Positions 50,227 to 59,515 of a stretch of 64,000 bases of DNA are shown here, piece after piece. Below the pieces are notes generated by a model. It was not told the origin of the DNA, made no database searches, and was given only the letters and a program-made list of their open reading frames with translations. The stretch is from Paenibacillus tyrphae. Lineage in GTDB: Bacteria; Bacillota; Bacilli; Paenibacillales; NBRC-103111. The DNA is taken from contig NZ_BSDJ01000003.1 of the NCBI RefSeq assembly GCF_027925525.1, forward strand, positions 124,001 through 188,000, written 5' to 3'. Made by a program: the position numbers and the translations under genes. Numbering within the stretch: the first letter of the stretch is position 1; every line of letters begins with the position of its first letter.

Positions 50227-51690
50227 CTAAGATGTCAGTTTGGCCGAGCGTTTGCTGATGCGGGTTCCAATAAGGAAGGCAAGAGCGACGAAAGCGATCG
50301 TGAACTGAGGGATGGTGCTTTCCCATGAAGGGAACATCCCGAGAAAATCAAGGCTGGGCAGCAGAGAGCTGTTCGATGTCCCCAGCGTTCCGGCCAATTG
50401 CAGGCTGTGAATGCCCAGACCGGTAAATTTGATGCACAGGTAGAAGACGATCAGACTCGAAACCAGGAAAAACGGACGGATCGGCAGCTTCATACCCACG
50501 TACAGCATAAGGAAGGCGAGGACGGCCAGGATGCCGATGCCCAGCACAATACCAAGCAGAAGCTGCTGAAGGCTGATCTGATTCACCATTCCAATCAAGA
50601 ACAGCACCGTCTCGGTGCCTTCCCGGAAAATAGCGAGGAAGGACAGCGCGGCAAGGGAAAACACATTGCCTGTGCTCAGCGCCGTTTCGGTTTTCGCGCG
50701 GATATAGTCGTTCCACTGCTTGACGTTGGATTTGCTGTGCAGCCAGTAGCTCATATACAGCAGCATGACGGCAGCGAAAACTCCCGTCCAGCCCGCGATG
50801 AGAAAGTTATTCGTGCCGAAAGCCCCCGAAGAAAACACAAACTTCACAATGACGGCCAGGATGCCGCTCAGGGCAAGCCCGGCCAGGACGCCCGACCAGA
50901 TCCACCGGCTTCCTTTGGCCGACTTGGATTTTTTCACAAACGCGAGCAGCGCGCCCACGACGAGCAGCGCCTCCAGCCCTTCCCGAATCGGAATCATGGC
51001 CGCATCCCACACGGTGTAGGTCGTCTTGTCCGCAAGCGGGGCAAGATACGCGATCATGTCGTCGATCCGTTTAGCCGCGGCATCGTACTGCTGCTTGGTG
51101 ATCATGGCCTGGATCACGACCATATCCCGTTCGGAATCGCTGTAAACGGAAGCGGATTGCGCGACGACATGGCCTTCGACGCTGAGCCAGCTCTCGCGCA
51201 CGTTGCCGATCCCTTGCAAAGCCGCCATTTGATCATGCTTGGCAACGCTTTCCTTTGTTTGCTTCAGCAGGGTGATAAAACCGGGAAGCGTGATGTTGGT
51301 TTCCTTGCCGTCCGTTCCTTCGGCGTATTGGCCGTGGACATAACGTTCCAGTACTTGCCGAAGCTGCTGGAGCGCGGAAACGACATCTTCCGGCTGATTC
51401 ACCAGAAGCGCGTAATCGACTTGTCCCATCTGGGATTCAATGTCTTTGTAGGCCGCTTTGGAATCAGTCTTGACCGTATCCTCCACGTCCATCCATTGAT
51501 CATGGAATTGATCGTACAAGGCTTTGGCCTTGGCCGGATCTTGCTTTGCAGCATCCAGCGCTTGCGAGATGACCGCGACGGCCTTGGTCATATGCTCGAC
51601 GCCTTCGCTGGAAGCCTTCGCCGACAGAGGATGAACCAACAGGCTGAGCGCCAAAACGAGGCCAAATAAAGTGAAAAACGGTTTGTGCAT
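50227..51690 (-). CDS. FTR1/EfeU-family iron permease with extracellular domain
   Basis: 487 residues. Signal peptide (about 1-25), a 205-residue helical extracellular domain, and a seven-helix permease with the two iron motifs REGLE (IPIREGLEALLVV, near 240) and REGTE (AIFREGTETVLFLIG, near 345). It imports ferric iron. The ATG at 51690 is just downstream of a Fur box. Its 5' portion has a decayed copy at 57326-57428. Confidence 0.92.
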   Translation of the reverse strand: MHKPFFTLFGLVLALSLLVHPLSAKASSEGVEHMTKAVAVISQALDAAKQDPAKAKALYDQFHDQWMDVEDTVKTDSKAAYKDIESQMGQVDYALLVNQPEDVVSALQQLRQVLERYVHGQYAEGTDGKETNITLPGFITLLKQTKESVAKHDQMAALQGIGNVRESWLSVEGHVVAQSASVYSDSERDMVVIQAMITKQQYDAAAKRIDDMIAYLAPLADKTTYTVWDAAMIPIREGLEALLVVGALLAFVKKSKSAKGSRWIWSGVLAGLALSGILAVIVKFVFSSGAFGTNNFLIAGWTGVFAAVMLLYMSYWLHSKSNVKQWNDYIRAKTETALSTGNVFSLAALSFLAIFREGTETVLFLIGMVNQISLQQLLLGIVLGIGILAVLAFLMLYVGMKLPIRPFFLVSSLIVFYLCIKFTGLGIHSLQLAGTLGTSNSSLLPSLDFLGMFPSWESTIPQFTIAFVALAFLIGTRISKRSAKLTS

Positions 51691-51729
51691 GGGACCCCTC
51701 ACTCTCAAAAATTGGAACCTAATTAAGAC

Positions 51730-51744
51730 TGATAATCATTATCA
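51730..51744. promoter_or_regulatory. Fur box
   Basis: TGATAATCATTATCA, a perfect palindrome matching the 7-1-7 Fur box, 40 bases before the FTR1 start. Iron-dependent repression of ftr1 and the lipoprotein is expected. Confidence 0.88.
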
Positions 51745-51806
51745 ACAACATTAACGTGTCTTATTTTACTGGAACGCAAATTGACTGGTCAATAAAAATT
51801 TTAACG

Positions 51807-52154
51807 CTAAATGATAGTAAATGTTACCAGTCCGAATCTGTTGCAGTCGTCCGCATAGCGGGCAAACCGCAGTCCTCGTCTGGTGAGTTCTTTGTCCAAG
51901 TCATCCAGCAGAATGTTAGCCGGAAGCGGACTTAAGGGGCCGCCTTGCGGTGCGCCTTCTTTTGTTCGCCCCACCGCACCGTCTGCCATTACTCCGGCGT
52001 TAAGGTAAGCGCGAATCAGTTTCAGGACATGCTTGTCTGCCACTTTCCGTGTTATCCTCGCCATGTCGTGGTTCACTCGGGTAAAGAACTTCTCAAGATC
52101 CATATCCACGACCCATCTCGGGCGAAGCGCTTGCTGGAGGAAGCGGTCTATCAT
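51807..52154 (-). pseudogene. Group II intron reverse transcriptase remnant
   Basis: Contains [40 protein letters not shown] (in parts) and the RT active site YADDCN, then loses homology. The upstream DRFLQQAL joins directly to RWVVDMD, so the segment containing the usual YGFRPGRSAHQA motif is deleted. Both ends of the gene are missing. Confidence 0.85.
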
Positions 52155-52311
52155 GGTGATTGAGCGAAGTTTCGTGGATACCAAAGGGCTCCATGGACTT
52201 CGCTATTGCCGGTTCCGCGGCAAGAAAAAAGTTTTGGAGCAAGCGATCATGACTGCCATTTGCCAGAACGTCAAGAAGATCGCCAACCACCTGGCTAAGC
52301 TAGCCGGATAG
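52153..52311 (+). pseudogene. Transposase C-terminal fragment (IS1182-like)
   Basis: 52 residues: [20 protein letters not shown] and [23 protein letters not shown], the C-terminal pattern of IS1182-type (DDE) transposases. It abuts the RT remnant head to head, so the two were joined by rearrangement. No terminal repeats recognised. Confidence 0.75.
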
Positions 52312-52429
52312 GGCAATCTTCTTATTTTCATAGGTTCGATTATGCCTGCAGAGCCTGTCGTTTTTTAGATCATACGCAGCAAAAAGATGGCAGATACCAT
52401 GTCTTCGCCTACTCGATTTAGTCCGGCAA

Positions 52430-53407
52430 TCAGCTTCTACTGCGCAGGCGGTCCAACAGTACCGCAACGACGATTACTGCGCCCTTTACTACAAGCTGCC
52501 AATAATAATCAACGTTAAGCAAAGTGAGACCGTTCGTAAGCACTCCCATGGTTAGAACGCCGATAATCGTTCCCTGAATGCGTCCGAATCCTCCTACAAA
52601 GCTCGTTCCGCCAAGAATGACGGCAGCGATGGCATCAAGTTCCATGCCGACACCGACCATCGGTTGCCCGGAAAACAAACGCCCCGCCATCACGACGCCA
52701 GCCGCGCCTGCCAGAAAACCGCTGATCGAGTAAACATGAATCAGCGTTTTCTCCACCTTGATCCCGGTTAGCCTCGCAGCCTCTTGGTTGCCTCCGATCG
52801 CATAAATGTGGCGCCCGAACATCGTATATTTCAAAATAAAATACATAACGACATAAACAAGAGCCATAATATAAATCGGCGTTGGAATCTTCAGAAAGTA
52901 ACCGGCGCCCAAATATTTAAACGTGACGTCCTGAAGAACGATCGGGTATCCGCCGCTTATGACGTAGGCTAGCCCGCGAACGTATGTCATGCTGCCTAAA
53001 GTGACGATAAAGGGAGGCAATTTGACTGCCGCCGTAAAATAACCGTTGATCGCGCCGACCACGTAGCCTGCCGCAGCCCCGGCCAACATGGAAATGACAG
53101 GGTTTACGCCCGCGTTGGTCAGCATGACCGACAGGACGCCGGAGAGCGCTAAGGTTGAACCAACCGACAAATCGATGCCTCCCGTCAAAATAACAACGGT
53201 CATGCCTGCCGCCAGAATGGCGGTAATCGACACTTGTTTGAGAACATTGATTATATTGGTCACTTCCATAAAGTTAGGCGTAATAAACGCCATCAGCACA
53301 CACATAAGAACAAGAATAATCAGCATGCCAAGCTGATTCCAGTAATACATGATTTTGTTGCGCATCACCGGTTCGTTTCCGGTTGACACGGCGATATTGG
53401 TCTTCAT
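52430..53407 (-). CDS. Ribose-type ABC transporter permease (RbsC-like)
   Basis: 325 residues with 8-10 membrane helices. AAGMTVVILTGGIDLSVGS near 66 and NGYFTAAVKLPPFIVTLGSM near 122 are the RbsC family marks; AIGGNQEAARLTGIKV is the EAA-like loop. Last gene of the transport operon, 0 bases after the ATPase gene. No sugar kinase or isomerase follows. Confidence 0.92.
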   Translation of the reverse strand: MKTNIAVSTGNEPVMRNKIMYYWNQLGMLIILVLMCVLMAFITPNFMEVTNIINVLKQVSITAILAAGMTVVILTGGIDLSVGSTLALSGVLSVMLTNAGVNPVISMLAGAAAGYVVGAINGYFTAAVKLPPFIVTLGSMTYVRGLAYVISGGYPIVLQDVTFKYLGAGYFLKIPTPIYIMALVYVVMYFILKYTMFGRHIYAIGGNQEAARLTGIKVEKTLIHVYSISGFLAGAAGVVMAGRLFSGQPMVGVGMELDAIAAVILGGTSFVGGFGRIQGTIIGVLTMGVLTNGLTLLNVDYYWQLVVKGAVIVVAVLLDRLRSRS

Positions 53408-54964
53408 CTAGCCTGTCCCTCCTGTTGCGTAATGCATAATTTTCTCCTGCGTCGCTTCACGGGAAGACAATTCCGCTTGTATCTTGCCTTCGTGCATAAC
53501 GATAATCCGATCGCTGACGGCCAACACTTCCGGCAGCTCGGAAGAAATCATAAGTACGGCAAGACCTTGCTCGGCCAGTTTGCTGATGATCTTGTGTATT
53601 TCCGTTTTGGCACCGATATCGACCCCCCTGGTCGGCTCATCGAGCAGAAGCACTTTCGGGGCGATCGACAGCCATCTGGCTATGATAACCTTCTGCTGAT
53701 TTCCGCCGCTTAGTCCCATGACGTTCAGTTCTTTTGACGCTGTCTTAATGCTCAATTCCCGAATGTACTTGTCCGCATCGTAATCGATTTTACCCGTCTG
53801 CAAAATGCTTGCTTTCCGATAGGCGCGCAATTGAGCCATCAAAATGTTTTCTTTTACCGACAGGTTCGGAAACAAGCCTTGCTCTTTGCGGCTTTCCGGG
53901 ACATGACCGATACCGCACTTGATCGCATCGACGGGGGATTTTATACTCACCCGCTCTCCCGCGATCAGAATTTCTCCTTCCGTTACTTCAGACATGCCGA
54001 ATATGGCCCGGACCAGTTCCGTTCTTCCGGCGCCGACAAGACCGGACAGTCCCACGATTTCGCCGGGGTACAGCTGCAGCGACACTTGTTTGATCGTTTT
54101 TTTATCGGATAGACCACGGACTTCCAACATAGGCTGACGGCGGTTTGAGGCATCGTTTGCTGTCTTTGTACTCCTTTGGAAAAGGTCTTTAATTTCCCGG
54201 CCCACCATAAGCTTGACCAAATGGTCCGGGTTCGTTGCCGTTATCGGACCGCTTTCAATCCGGCGCCCGTCCCGCATCACCGTAAACCGGTCCGAAATAC
54301 GGAAAATTTCATCCATGCGATGAGAGATATAGACGATGGATACGCCCTTGCGCTTCAAATCTTCAATAATGACAAACAGCTTTTCGATTTCCTTATCCGT
54401 TAAAGAGGCGGTCGGTTCGTCCATGATTAAAATTTCCGATTTGATGGACAGCGCGCGAGCAATCTCCACCATCTGCTGCTGTGCGACGCTTATTTTGGAA
54501 ACGCTCTCTCTTGGATTCAGCTCCGAGCCGATCGAACGTAGAACCGTCTCTGCTTTCTGGTAGATTTCGCTCCACTTTGTGAATCCCCAAGCATTTCTTG
54601 GATACTTCGTTCCCATCAGGATGTTCTCGCCGATAGAAAGATTCGGTGAAAGGCTGATTTCCTGATGGATGACGCTAATACCTTGATTTCTCGCTTCCAT
54701 CGGATTGTTCCAGCGGACTTCCTTTCCCCTGTAGAAGGTCGTGCCAGAATCCGGCTTGTAGATGCCCGCCATGATTTTCATCAAGGTCGATTTGCCCGCT
54801 CCGTTCTCACCCATTAGCGCGTGAACCTCGCCTTTGAACAATTCCAGAGATACACCGTGAAGCACCTTAACTCCGTGGAAAGACTTGTGAACCGCGTCCA
54901 GTCTCATTACGGGCGGCAAAGCCGCCCCGGAACTATTCACTGTTTCCGCAAAGATCATCTCCAT
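53408..54964 (-). CDS. Ribose-type ABC transporter ATPase (RbsA-like)
   Basis: 518 residues, two fused NBDs. First: Walker A GENGAGKST, ISVAQQQMVEIARAL, ILIMDEPTASL. Second: degenerate Walker A GLVGAGRTE, signature LSGGNQQKV, LLLDEPTRGVDIG. This asymmetry is normal for RbsA/XylG/AraG. Start 54964 chosen for the AAGGAAT site. Confidence 0.92.
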   Translation of the reverse strand: MEMIFAETVNSSGAALPPVMRLDAVHKSFHGVKVLHGVSLELFKGEVHALMGENGAGKSTLMKIMAGIYKPDSGTTFYRGKEVRWNNPMEARNQGISVIHQEISLSPNLSIGENILMGTKYPRNAWGFTKWSEIYQKAETVLRSIGSELNPRESVSKISVAQQQMVEIARALSIKSEILIMDEPTASLTDKEIEKLFVIIEDLKRKGVSIVYISHRMDEIFRISDRFTVMRDGRRIESGPITATNPDHLVKLMVGREIKDLFQRSTKTANDASNRRQPMLEVRGLSDKKTIKQVSLQLYPGEIVGLSGLVGAGRTELVRAIFGMSEVTEGEILIAGERVSIKSPVDAIKCGIGHVPESRKEQGLFPNLSVKENILMAQLRAYRKASILQTGKIDYDADKYIRELSIKTASKELNVMGLSGGNQQKVIIARWLSIAPKVLLLDEPTRGVDIGAKTEIHKIISKLAEQGLAVLMISSELPEVLAVSDRIIVMHEGKIQAELSSREATQEKIMHYATGGTG

Positions 54965-54989
54965 ATTCCTTCCCCCATGGTGCACGATT

Positions 54990-55973
54990 TTACCAGCCTT
55001 GGAACGTTCCTACATTATCTTGGGTAATCAGCTGGGTAGGGATGAGAACCTGCGGATCCACCTTCTCGCCTTGAATCACCTTTAATGCGAGCTCAATGCC
55101 TTCGATCGCGATTTGATTCGGGAATTGGGCGGACGTTGCCGCGTAGCTCTTCTTTTCTTTTAATGCGTCCACCGCTATCGGGGCGCCGTCGACGCCGACG
55201 ATAAAGAACTCGTCGGTACGGCCTGCCTGTTCCTGCGCAATTTTGACGCCGAGGCCTTCTTCATCATTGATACAAAAAACGGCGTCGATCTTTTTGTTGG
55301 CCTGCATAATGTTTTCCATCAGACTGAGCGATCTCTCTCGATTGCCTTCACCGTTTTGCTTGGAAATGACCTTGATGTCCGGATAGTTTTTAAGCGTGTC
55401 CTCAAATCCTTTGATCCGGTCGGTCACAGCCGATACGGGCGGCCCGTCGATAATAACAAGGTTACCTTTCCCGTTCAAACGTTTCGCCAAATACTCGGCG
55501 GCCAGCTTGCCGGCCTGAACGTTGTCCGACATCACGACGGTATCGATGCCTCCTTCGGCGCTGCCGTCGAGTGCGACAACCGGAATGCCTGCGGCTTTCG
55601 CCTGCTGAATGGCTGCGGCAATCCCTTTGGAATCGAACGGGCTAAGCAATATAAGGTCGACTTTCTGCGTAATGAAATCCTCGAACTGCTGCGTTTGTTT
55701 CGCCAGATCATGATCCGCGCTTACGACTGTAATATCTGCGTTGTATTTATTGGCCGCTTCCTGTGCCCCTTTGGACATTGCGACAAAGAACGGATTGCCA
55801 AGCGTCGGCACGGTCATCCCGATTTTCAGTTTTTTTCCGCTGGCCGCGCCGTTCTTCACCGAAGATTCAGCCTTTTCTCCCGTGCTGACGCTTTTATTTT
55901 CATCGATCGAACATGCAGATAATAGAAGGACGTACGCCAACAGAACAAAACTTAAAAATTTAAATGATTTCAT
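54990..55973 (-). CDS. Ribose-type substrate-binding lipoprotein (RbsB-like)
   Basis: 327 residues. Lipobox LLSACS near residue 21, then a type I periplasmic-binding fold: IGMTVPTLGNPFFVAMSKGAQEAA, ILLSPFDSKGIAAAIQQAKAAGIPVVALDG (two parts), and VFCINDEEGLGV. Sugar identity is not evident. First gene of the operon rbsBAC, with a large operator region upstream. Confidence 0.92.
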   Translation of the reverse strand: MKSFKFLSFVLLAYVLLLSACSIDENKSVSTGEKAESSVKNGAASGKKLKIGMTVPTLGNPFFVAMSKGAQEAANKYNADITVVSADHDLAKQTQQFEDFITQKVDLILLSPFDSKGIAAAIQQAKAAGIPVVALDGSAEGGIDTVVMSDNVQAGKLAAEYLAKRLNGKGNLVIIDGPPVSAVTDRIKGFEDTLKNYPDIKVISKQNGEGNRERSLSLMENIMQANKKIDAVFCINDEEGLGVKIAQEQAGRTDEFFIVGVDGAPIAVDALKEKKSYAATSAQFPNQIAIEGIELALKVIQGEKVDPQVLIPTQLITQDNVGTFQGW

Positions 55974-56118
55974 ACATGAACCTCCGATATCGTGTATATG
56001 CGCGGCGTAAACTTGCTTCTTTGGCGTAATTTTTGCAAAATATAAATAGGCATGCTCAAAGAAGGGCAGCGAATTGCCGCCTTAGAAAATGACTGTTTCC
56101 GAGCGTGCTCAAATACGG

Positions 56119-56170
56119 GTGTAAATAATGGGTTGTTACCATTGGCCGTGGAGATAACCATTGTTTACAC
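56119..56170. promoter_or_regulatory. Large inverted repeat operator upstream of the sugar transporter
   Basis: GTGTAAATAATGG (56119-56131) and CCATTGTTTACAC (56158-56170) match in 12 of 13 positions. Inside lie TTACCATTGG and TAACCATTGT in direct orientation. The rest of 55974-56320 (about 350 bases) shows no gene. Confidence 0.6.
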
Positions 56171-56320
56171 TCGTTCCCGTTTCAGCTAAAAAAATTCGCA
56201 CCGCCTCCTTATTCACGAACTCGTTGCTTTAGTTGCTGCTTCAACCCCCAAGGATCTCTGCCAATCAACGTATCCCCGACCGACATCACCTCCTTCAATA
56301 AGCGCAGGTCTCGTTCAGCG

Positions 56321-57106
56321 TTAATGGCCCAGCCTTTCCCGTTCCGAAACGGTATGGATAACGACCCCCTGATTCATGAAGTCCGCCAACGTTTGCGCTG
56401 AAGCGCGATCGTCTGTGATAAAAGCGTCAATATCGCTGACATCCGCGAATTTGACGAGGTACTGTTCGCCGATCTTGGAAGCGTCCGCAAGCAAAATCGT
56501 TTTTTTGGCGGAAGCGATCATCTTGCGCTTGATGCTGGCTTCTTCTACGTTCGGCGTGCTCAAACCTTCCTGCGGATGAATAGCGTTTGTCGCGACAAAC
56601 GCCTTATCCACGCAAAGCATCCCAAGCATCATCTCTGCGAACGGTCCGACAATGGACAGAACCCCTTGGCGGAGCGTGCCGCCAAGAAAAATCAGTTCCA
56701 CGCCGCCATGATGCTGAAGCTCCTGGGCAACCGGTATCGCGTTAGTAACAACTGTGAGCTTAGTAAAGCGCTTTAATTCTTTGGCAAGGTAGTGGACCGT
56801 CGTCCCCGAATCGAGCAAGACCACATCCCCTTCTTGGATGAATTGCGCGGCTTTCTCTGCAATCATCTTCTTGGCGCCGCTGTTACTAATTTCTTTCTCA
56901 AGAAAGGTCGGCTCGAAGTTGACGTTTTGAAGCGCGACGGCCCCCCCGTGCGTCCGCTTGAGCAAATTTTTCTGTTCCAGCTCCCGCAGGTCTCGGCGTA
57001 TCGTCGATTCGGAAGCCTGCAAAATTCGGTTCAACCCTTGAATATCCACACGGTTGTATTCTTTCAAGAGTTCCAAAATCTTTTGCTTTCGCTCGGCTTC
57101 GAACAT
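56321..57106 (-). CDS. DeoR/GlpR-family transcriptional regulator
   Basis: 261 residues. N-terminal HTH: RKQKILELLKEYNRVDIQGL and ASESTIRRDLRELEQ (3-40). C-terminal sugar-phosphate isomerase-like effector domain: VVLLDSGTTVHYLAKEL near 95, VVTNAIPVAQEL and FLGGTLRQGVLSIVGP. GlpR/DeoR members repress sugar transport or catabolism and respond to a phosphorylated sugar. It lies upstream of rbsBAC on the same strand. Confidence 0.9.
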   Translation of the reverse strand: MFEAERKQKILELLKEYNRVDIQGLNRILQASESTIRRDLRELEQKNLLKRTHGGAVALQNVNFEPTFLEKEISNSGAKKMIAEKAAQFIQEGDVVLLDSGTTVHYLAKELKRFTKLTVVTNAIPVAQELQHHGGVELIFLGGTLRQGVLSIVGPFAEMMLGMLCVDKAFVATNAIHPQEGLSTPNVEEASIKRKMIASAKKTILLADASKIGEQYLVKFADVSDIDAFITDDRASAQTLADFMNQGVVIHTVSERERLGH

Positions 57107-57141
57107 TCGTTATTGTCTCCTTTGTCGCTGTATTCCGATTG

Positions 57142-57187
57142 GTCGTTTGTTATCGCTTTCATGATTGTATATTGTCGTTTGTAATCG
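57142..57187. promoter_or_regulatory. Direct repeats upstream of the DeoR gene
   Basis: GTCGTTTGTTATCG (57142-57155) and GTCGTTTGTAATCG (57174-57187), 32 bases apart, about three helical turns. Probable autoregulatory operator. Confidence 0.55.
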
Positions 57188-57325
57188 ATTATGACCGGAT
57201 TATACCATTGCTGCTTTTTTAGTGTCAACGTAGTTTTACCAATAAAGGAAGGAACTTGGATTTATTACTTCCTGTCACTCGCCTGAGGGTGTGCTTCCAA
57301 TCCCATCTCCAGGCGTTACAAGAAG

Positions 57326-57428
57326 GGCTTTGGTCATATGCTCGACGCCTTCGATGGAAGCATTCGCCGACAGAGGATGAAATAACAGGCTGAACGCCAA
57401 AACAAGGCCAAGTAAATCGAAAAACGGT
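57326..57428 (-). pseudogene. 5' fragment of a second FTR1 gene
   Basis: On the minus strand it reads PFFDLLGLVLAFSLL, HPLSANAS and EGVEHMTKA, matching the first 40 residues of the FTR1 protein at 50227-51690, and is nearly identical in DNA. The start codon has decayed, no permease follows, and similarity ends abruptly at both sides. From 57107 to 57629 no intact gene was seen; CTGCCGCAGCCGT occurs twice (near 57501 and 57559). Confidence 0.8.
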
Positions 57429-57629
57429 ATGGTTCAACTTGGGCAGCCACCGGTTTTTTGCACAATTTTATCCCCTAAAAAATGGAATGTATCCCTTACT
57501 GCCCTGCCGCAGCCGTGGTTAAATGAGAGTACGAACCCAGTTCGAAAGGGGGTGAGCCTGCCGCAGCCGTCGTCGTTTGGTGGAGGGTATTCCGGTATTT
57601 TTTATCTATATTTCAGGAGGGATTAATGA

Positions 57630-59438
57630 ATGAGCTTTGCGCAAATCGCGCTTCGGCGCACGTTTAGGAAAGCGTTTTCGTTGACCATAATCGCTGTGCT
57701 GCTGCTTAGTCTGATTCCGGCGATGGCACTCGGTGCGGCCGAATGGCAGCCGAACACCGCCTACAAAGCCGGCGACGTGGTTACCTACGCGGGGCAGACG
57801 TACACTTGCTTGCAACCGCATACATCGCTGACCGGCTGGGAGCCGCCGAACGTCCCGGCCTTGTGGAAGGCGGGCGGCAGCGGCGGGACCGATACGCAGC
57901 CGCCGACCGCTCCGTCCGGCTTGAAGGCGACCGGCAAAACGTCCAACAGCGTAACCCTCGCCTGGAACGCTTCGACGGATAACGTAGGCGTCACCGGCTA
58001 CGACGTGTACAACGGGGCTGCGGTTGCGGCGAGCGTGACGGGAACGACCGCTACGATCGGCGGGTTGTCCGTGAACACGGCGTACACGTTTACGGTGAAA
58101 GCGAAGGACGCCGCCGGCAACGTATCCGCCGCAAGCCAAGCCGTCACGGTGACGACGGACCCGGCGTCCGGCGATACGCAGCCGCCGACGGCGCCGACGA
58201 ATCTGGCCGTCACCGGCAAAACGTCGTCCAGCATCTCGCTGTCCTGGACGGCTTCCACGGATAACGTGGGCGTCACCGGCTATACGGTGGATTACGGCTC
58301 CGGCTCTCTGAGCGTCGCGGCTACAGCGGCGACGGTGACCGGGCTTGCCGCCGACACGACGTATACGTTCACGGTGAAAGCGAAGGACGCAGCCGGCAAC
58401 GTCTCGGCCGGCGCCAGCGTACAAGGGAAGACCGAACCGGCGCCGTCCGGAGGCGGGGGCAAGATCGTCGTTGGCTACTGGCACAACTTCGATAACGGGT
58501 CCTCGGTGCTCAAGCTGCGGGACGTCTCGAAGAAATACGATGTGATCAACGTCGCTTTTGCCGAGCCGGTTTCTCCGGGCAGCGGTACGATCGCCTTTAC
58601 GCCATTCAATGCGACAGTGGACGAATTCAAAGCCGATGTTGCGTATTTGAAGAGTCAGGGTAAAAAGGTGCTGATCTCCCTCGGCGGTGCCAACGGCACG
58701 GTTACATTGTCCGATGCGACGAAGAAGCAGCAATTTATCAGCACGATGACCTCGATTATCCAAACGTACGGCTTTGACGGTATCGATATTGACCTGGAAG
58801 GCAGCTCGGTTGCGCTGAACGGCGGCGATACGGACTTCAAAAACCCGACCACGCCGAGCATCGTGAACCTGATTGACGCAGTCCGTACGCTCAGCGGCAC
58901 GTTCGGCAGCGGCTTCGTGCTGACGATGGCGCCGGAGACGGCGTATGTGCAAGGCGGGATGGGCGCTTACGGCGGCCCTTGGGGCGCGTATCTTCCGATC
59001 ATCCACGCGCTGCGCGACAAGCTGAACTATATTCACGTTCAGCATTACAACAGCGGCTCGATGATGGGGCTTGACGGCCGCTCTTACGCTCAAGGCACGG
59101 CGGATTTCCACGTCGCCATGGCCGAGATGCTGCTGAAGGGCTTCCCTGTCAATAACAACGCGAACAACGTATTCCCGGCGCTGCGTCCGGAGCAGGTCGC
59201 CATCGGCGTACCTGCGGTGCCAAGCGCGGCAGGAGGCGGATATACGTCAGCGGGCGAGGTGCAGAAGGCGATCACGTATCTCGTCAAAGGCACGTCGTTC
59301 GGCGGCAGCTACAAGTTGCAAAACCCGGCCGGCTATCCCGGCTTCAAAGGACTCATGACTTGGTCCATCAACTGGGATGCGGCGAGCGGCTACGGTTTTG
59401 TCAACAGCCATCGTCCGTTCTTGGACGGCTTGAAATAA
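57630..59438 (+). CDS. Secreted GH18 chitinase with chitin-binding and FnIII domains
   Basis: 602 residues. Signal peptide (about 1-36, ending ALGA), a CBM5/12 chitin-binding domain (WQPNTAYKAGDVVTYAGQTY, 38-85), two fibronectin type III domains (about 92-180 and 190-270; WNASTDNVGVTGYDVY, WTASTDNVGVTGYTVD), then a GH18 barrel from about 280. The catalytic DxxDxDxE is DGIDIDLE, and SLGGANG precedes it. The ATG at 57630 follows AGGAGG. It hydrolyses chitin outside the cell. A strong terminator follows. Confidence 0.95.
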   Translation: MSFAQIALRRTFRKAFSLTIIAVLLLSLIPAMALGAAEWQPNTAYKAGDVVTYAGQTYTCLQPHTSLTGWEPPNVPALWKAGGSGGTDTQPPTAPSGLKATGKTSNSVTLAWNASTDNVGVTGYDVYNGAAVAASVTGTTATIGGLSVNTAYTFTVKAKDAAGNVSAASQAVTVTTDPASGDTQPPTAPTNLAVTGKTSSSISLSWTASTDNVGVTGYTVDYGSGSLSVAATAATVTGLAADTTYTFTVKAKDAAGNVSAGASVQGKTEPAPSGGGGKIVVGYWHNFDNGSSVLKLRDVSKKYDVINVAFAEPVSPGSGTIAFTPFNATVDEFKADVAYLKSQGKKVLISLGGANGTVTLSDATKKQQFISTMTSIIQTYGFDGIDIDLEGSSVALNGGDTDFKNPTTPSIVNLIDAVRTLSGTFGSGFVLTMAPETAYVQGGMGAYGGPWGAYLPIIHALRDKLNYIHVQHYNSGSMMGLDGRSYAQGTADFHVAMAEMLLKGFPVNNNANNVFPALRPEQVAIGVPAVPSAAGGGYTSAGEVQKAITYLVKGTSFGGSYKLQNPAGYPGFKGLMTWSINWDAASGYGFVNSHRPFLDGLK

Positions 59439-59449
59439 CGCAATTTAAA

Positions 59450-59502
59450 AAAAGCCTCCGGCTCCTATGGACTCAGCATCCATAGGCTCGCCGGAGGCTT
59501 TA
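59450..59502. terminator. Bidirectional terminator
   Basis: AAAGCCTCCGG...CCGGAGGCTTT with inner CCTATGGA/TCCATAGG pairing. Between chitinase and the convergent helicase gene. Confidence 0.88.
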
Positions 59503-59515
59503 TTCACGCGACCGA

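Noticed and set aside
57490..57575. Repeated CTGCCGCAGCCGT as a possible CRISPR or regulatory repeat
   Set aside because: Only two copies about 58 bases apart and no array structure.
57606..59111. 501-codon minus-strand ORF
   Set aside because: Arg/His-rich shadow of the chitinase gene.
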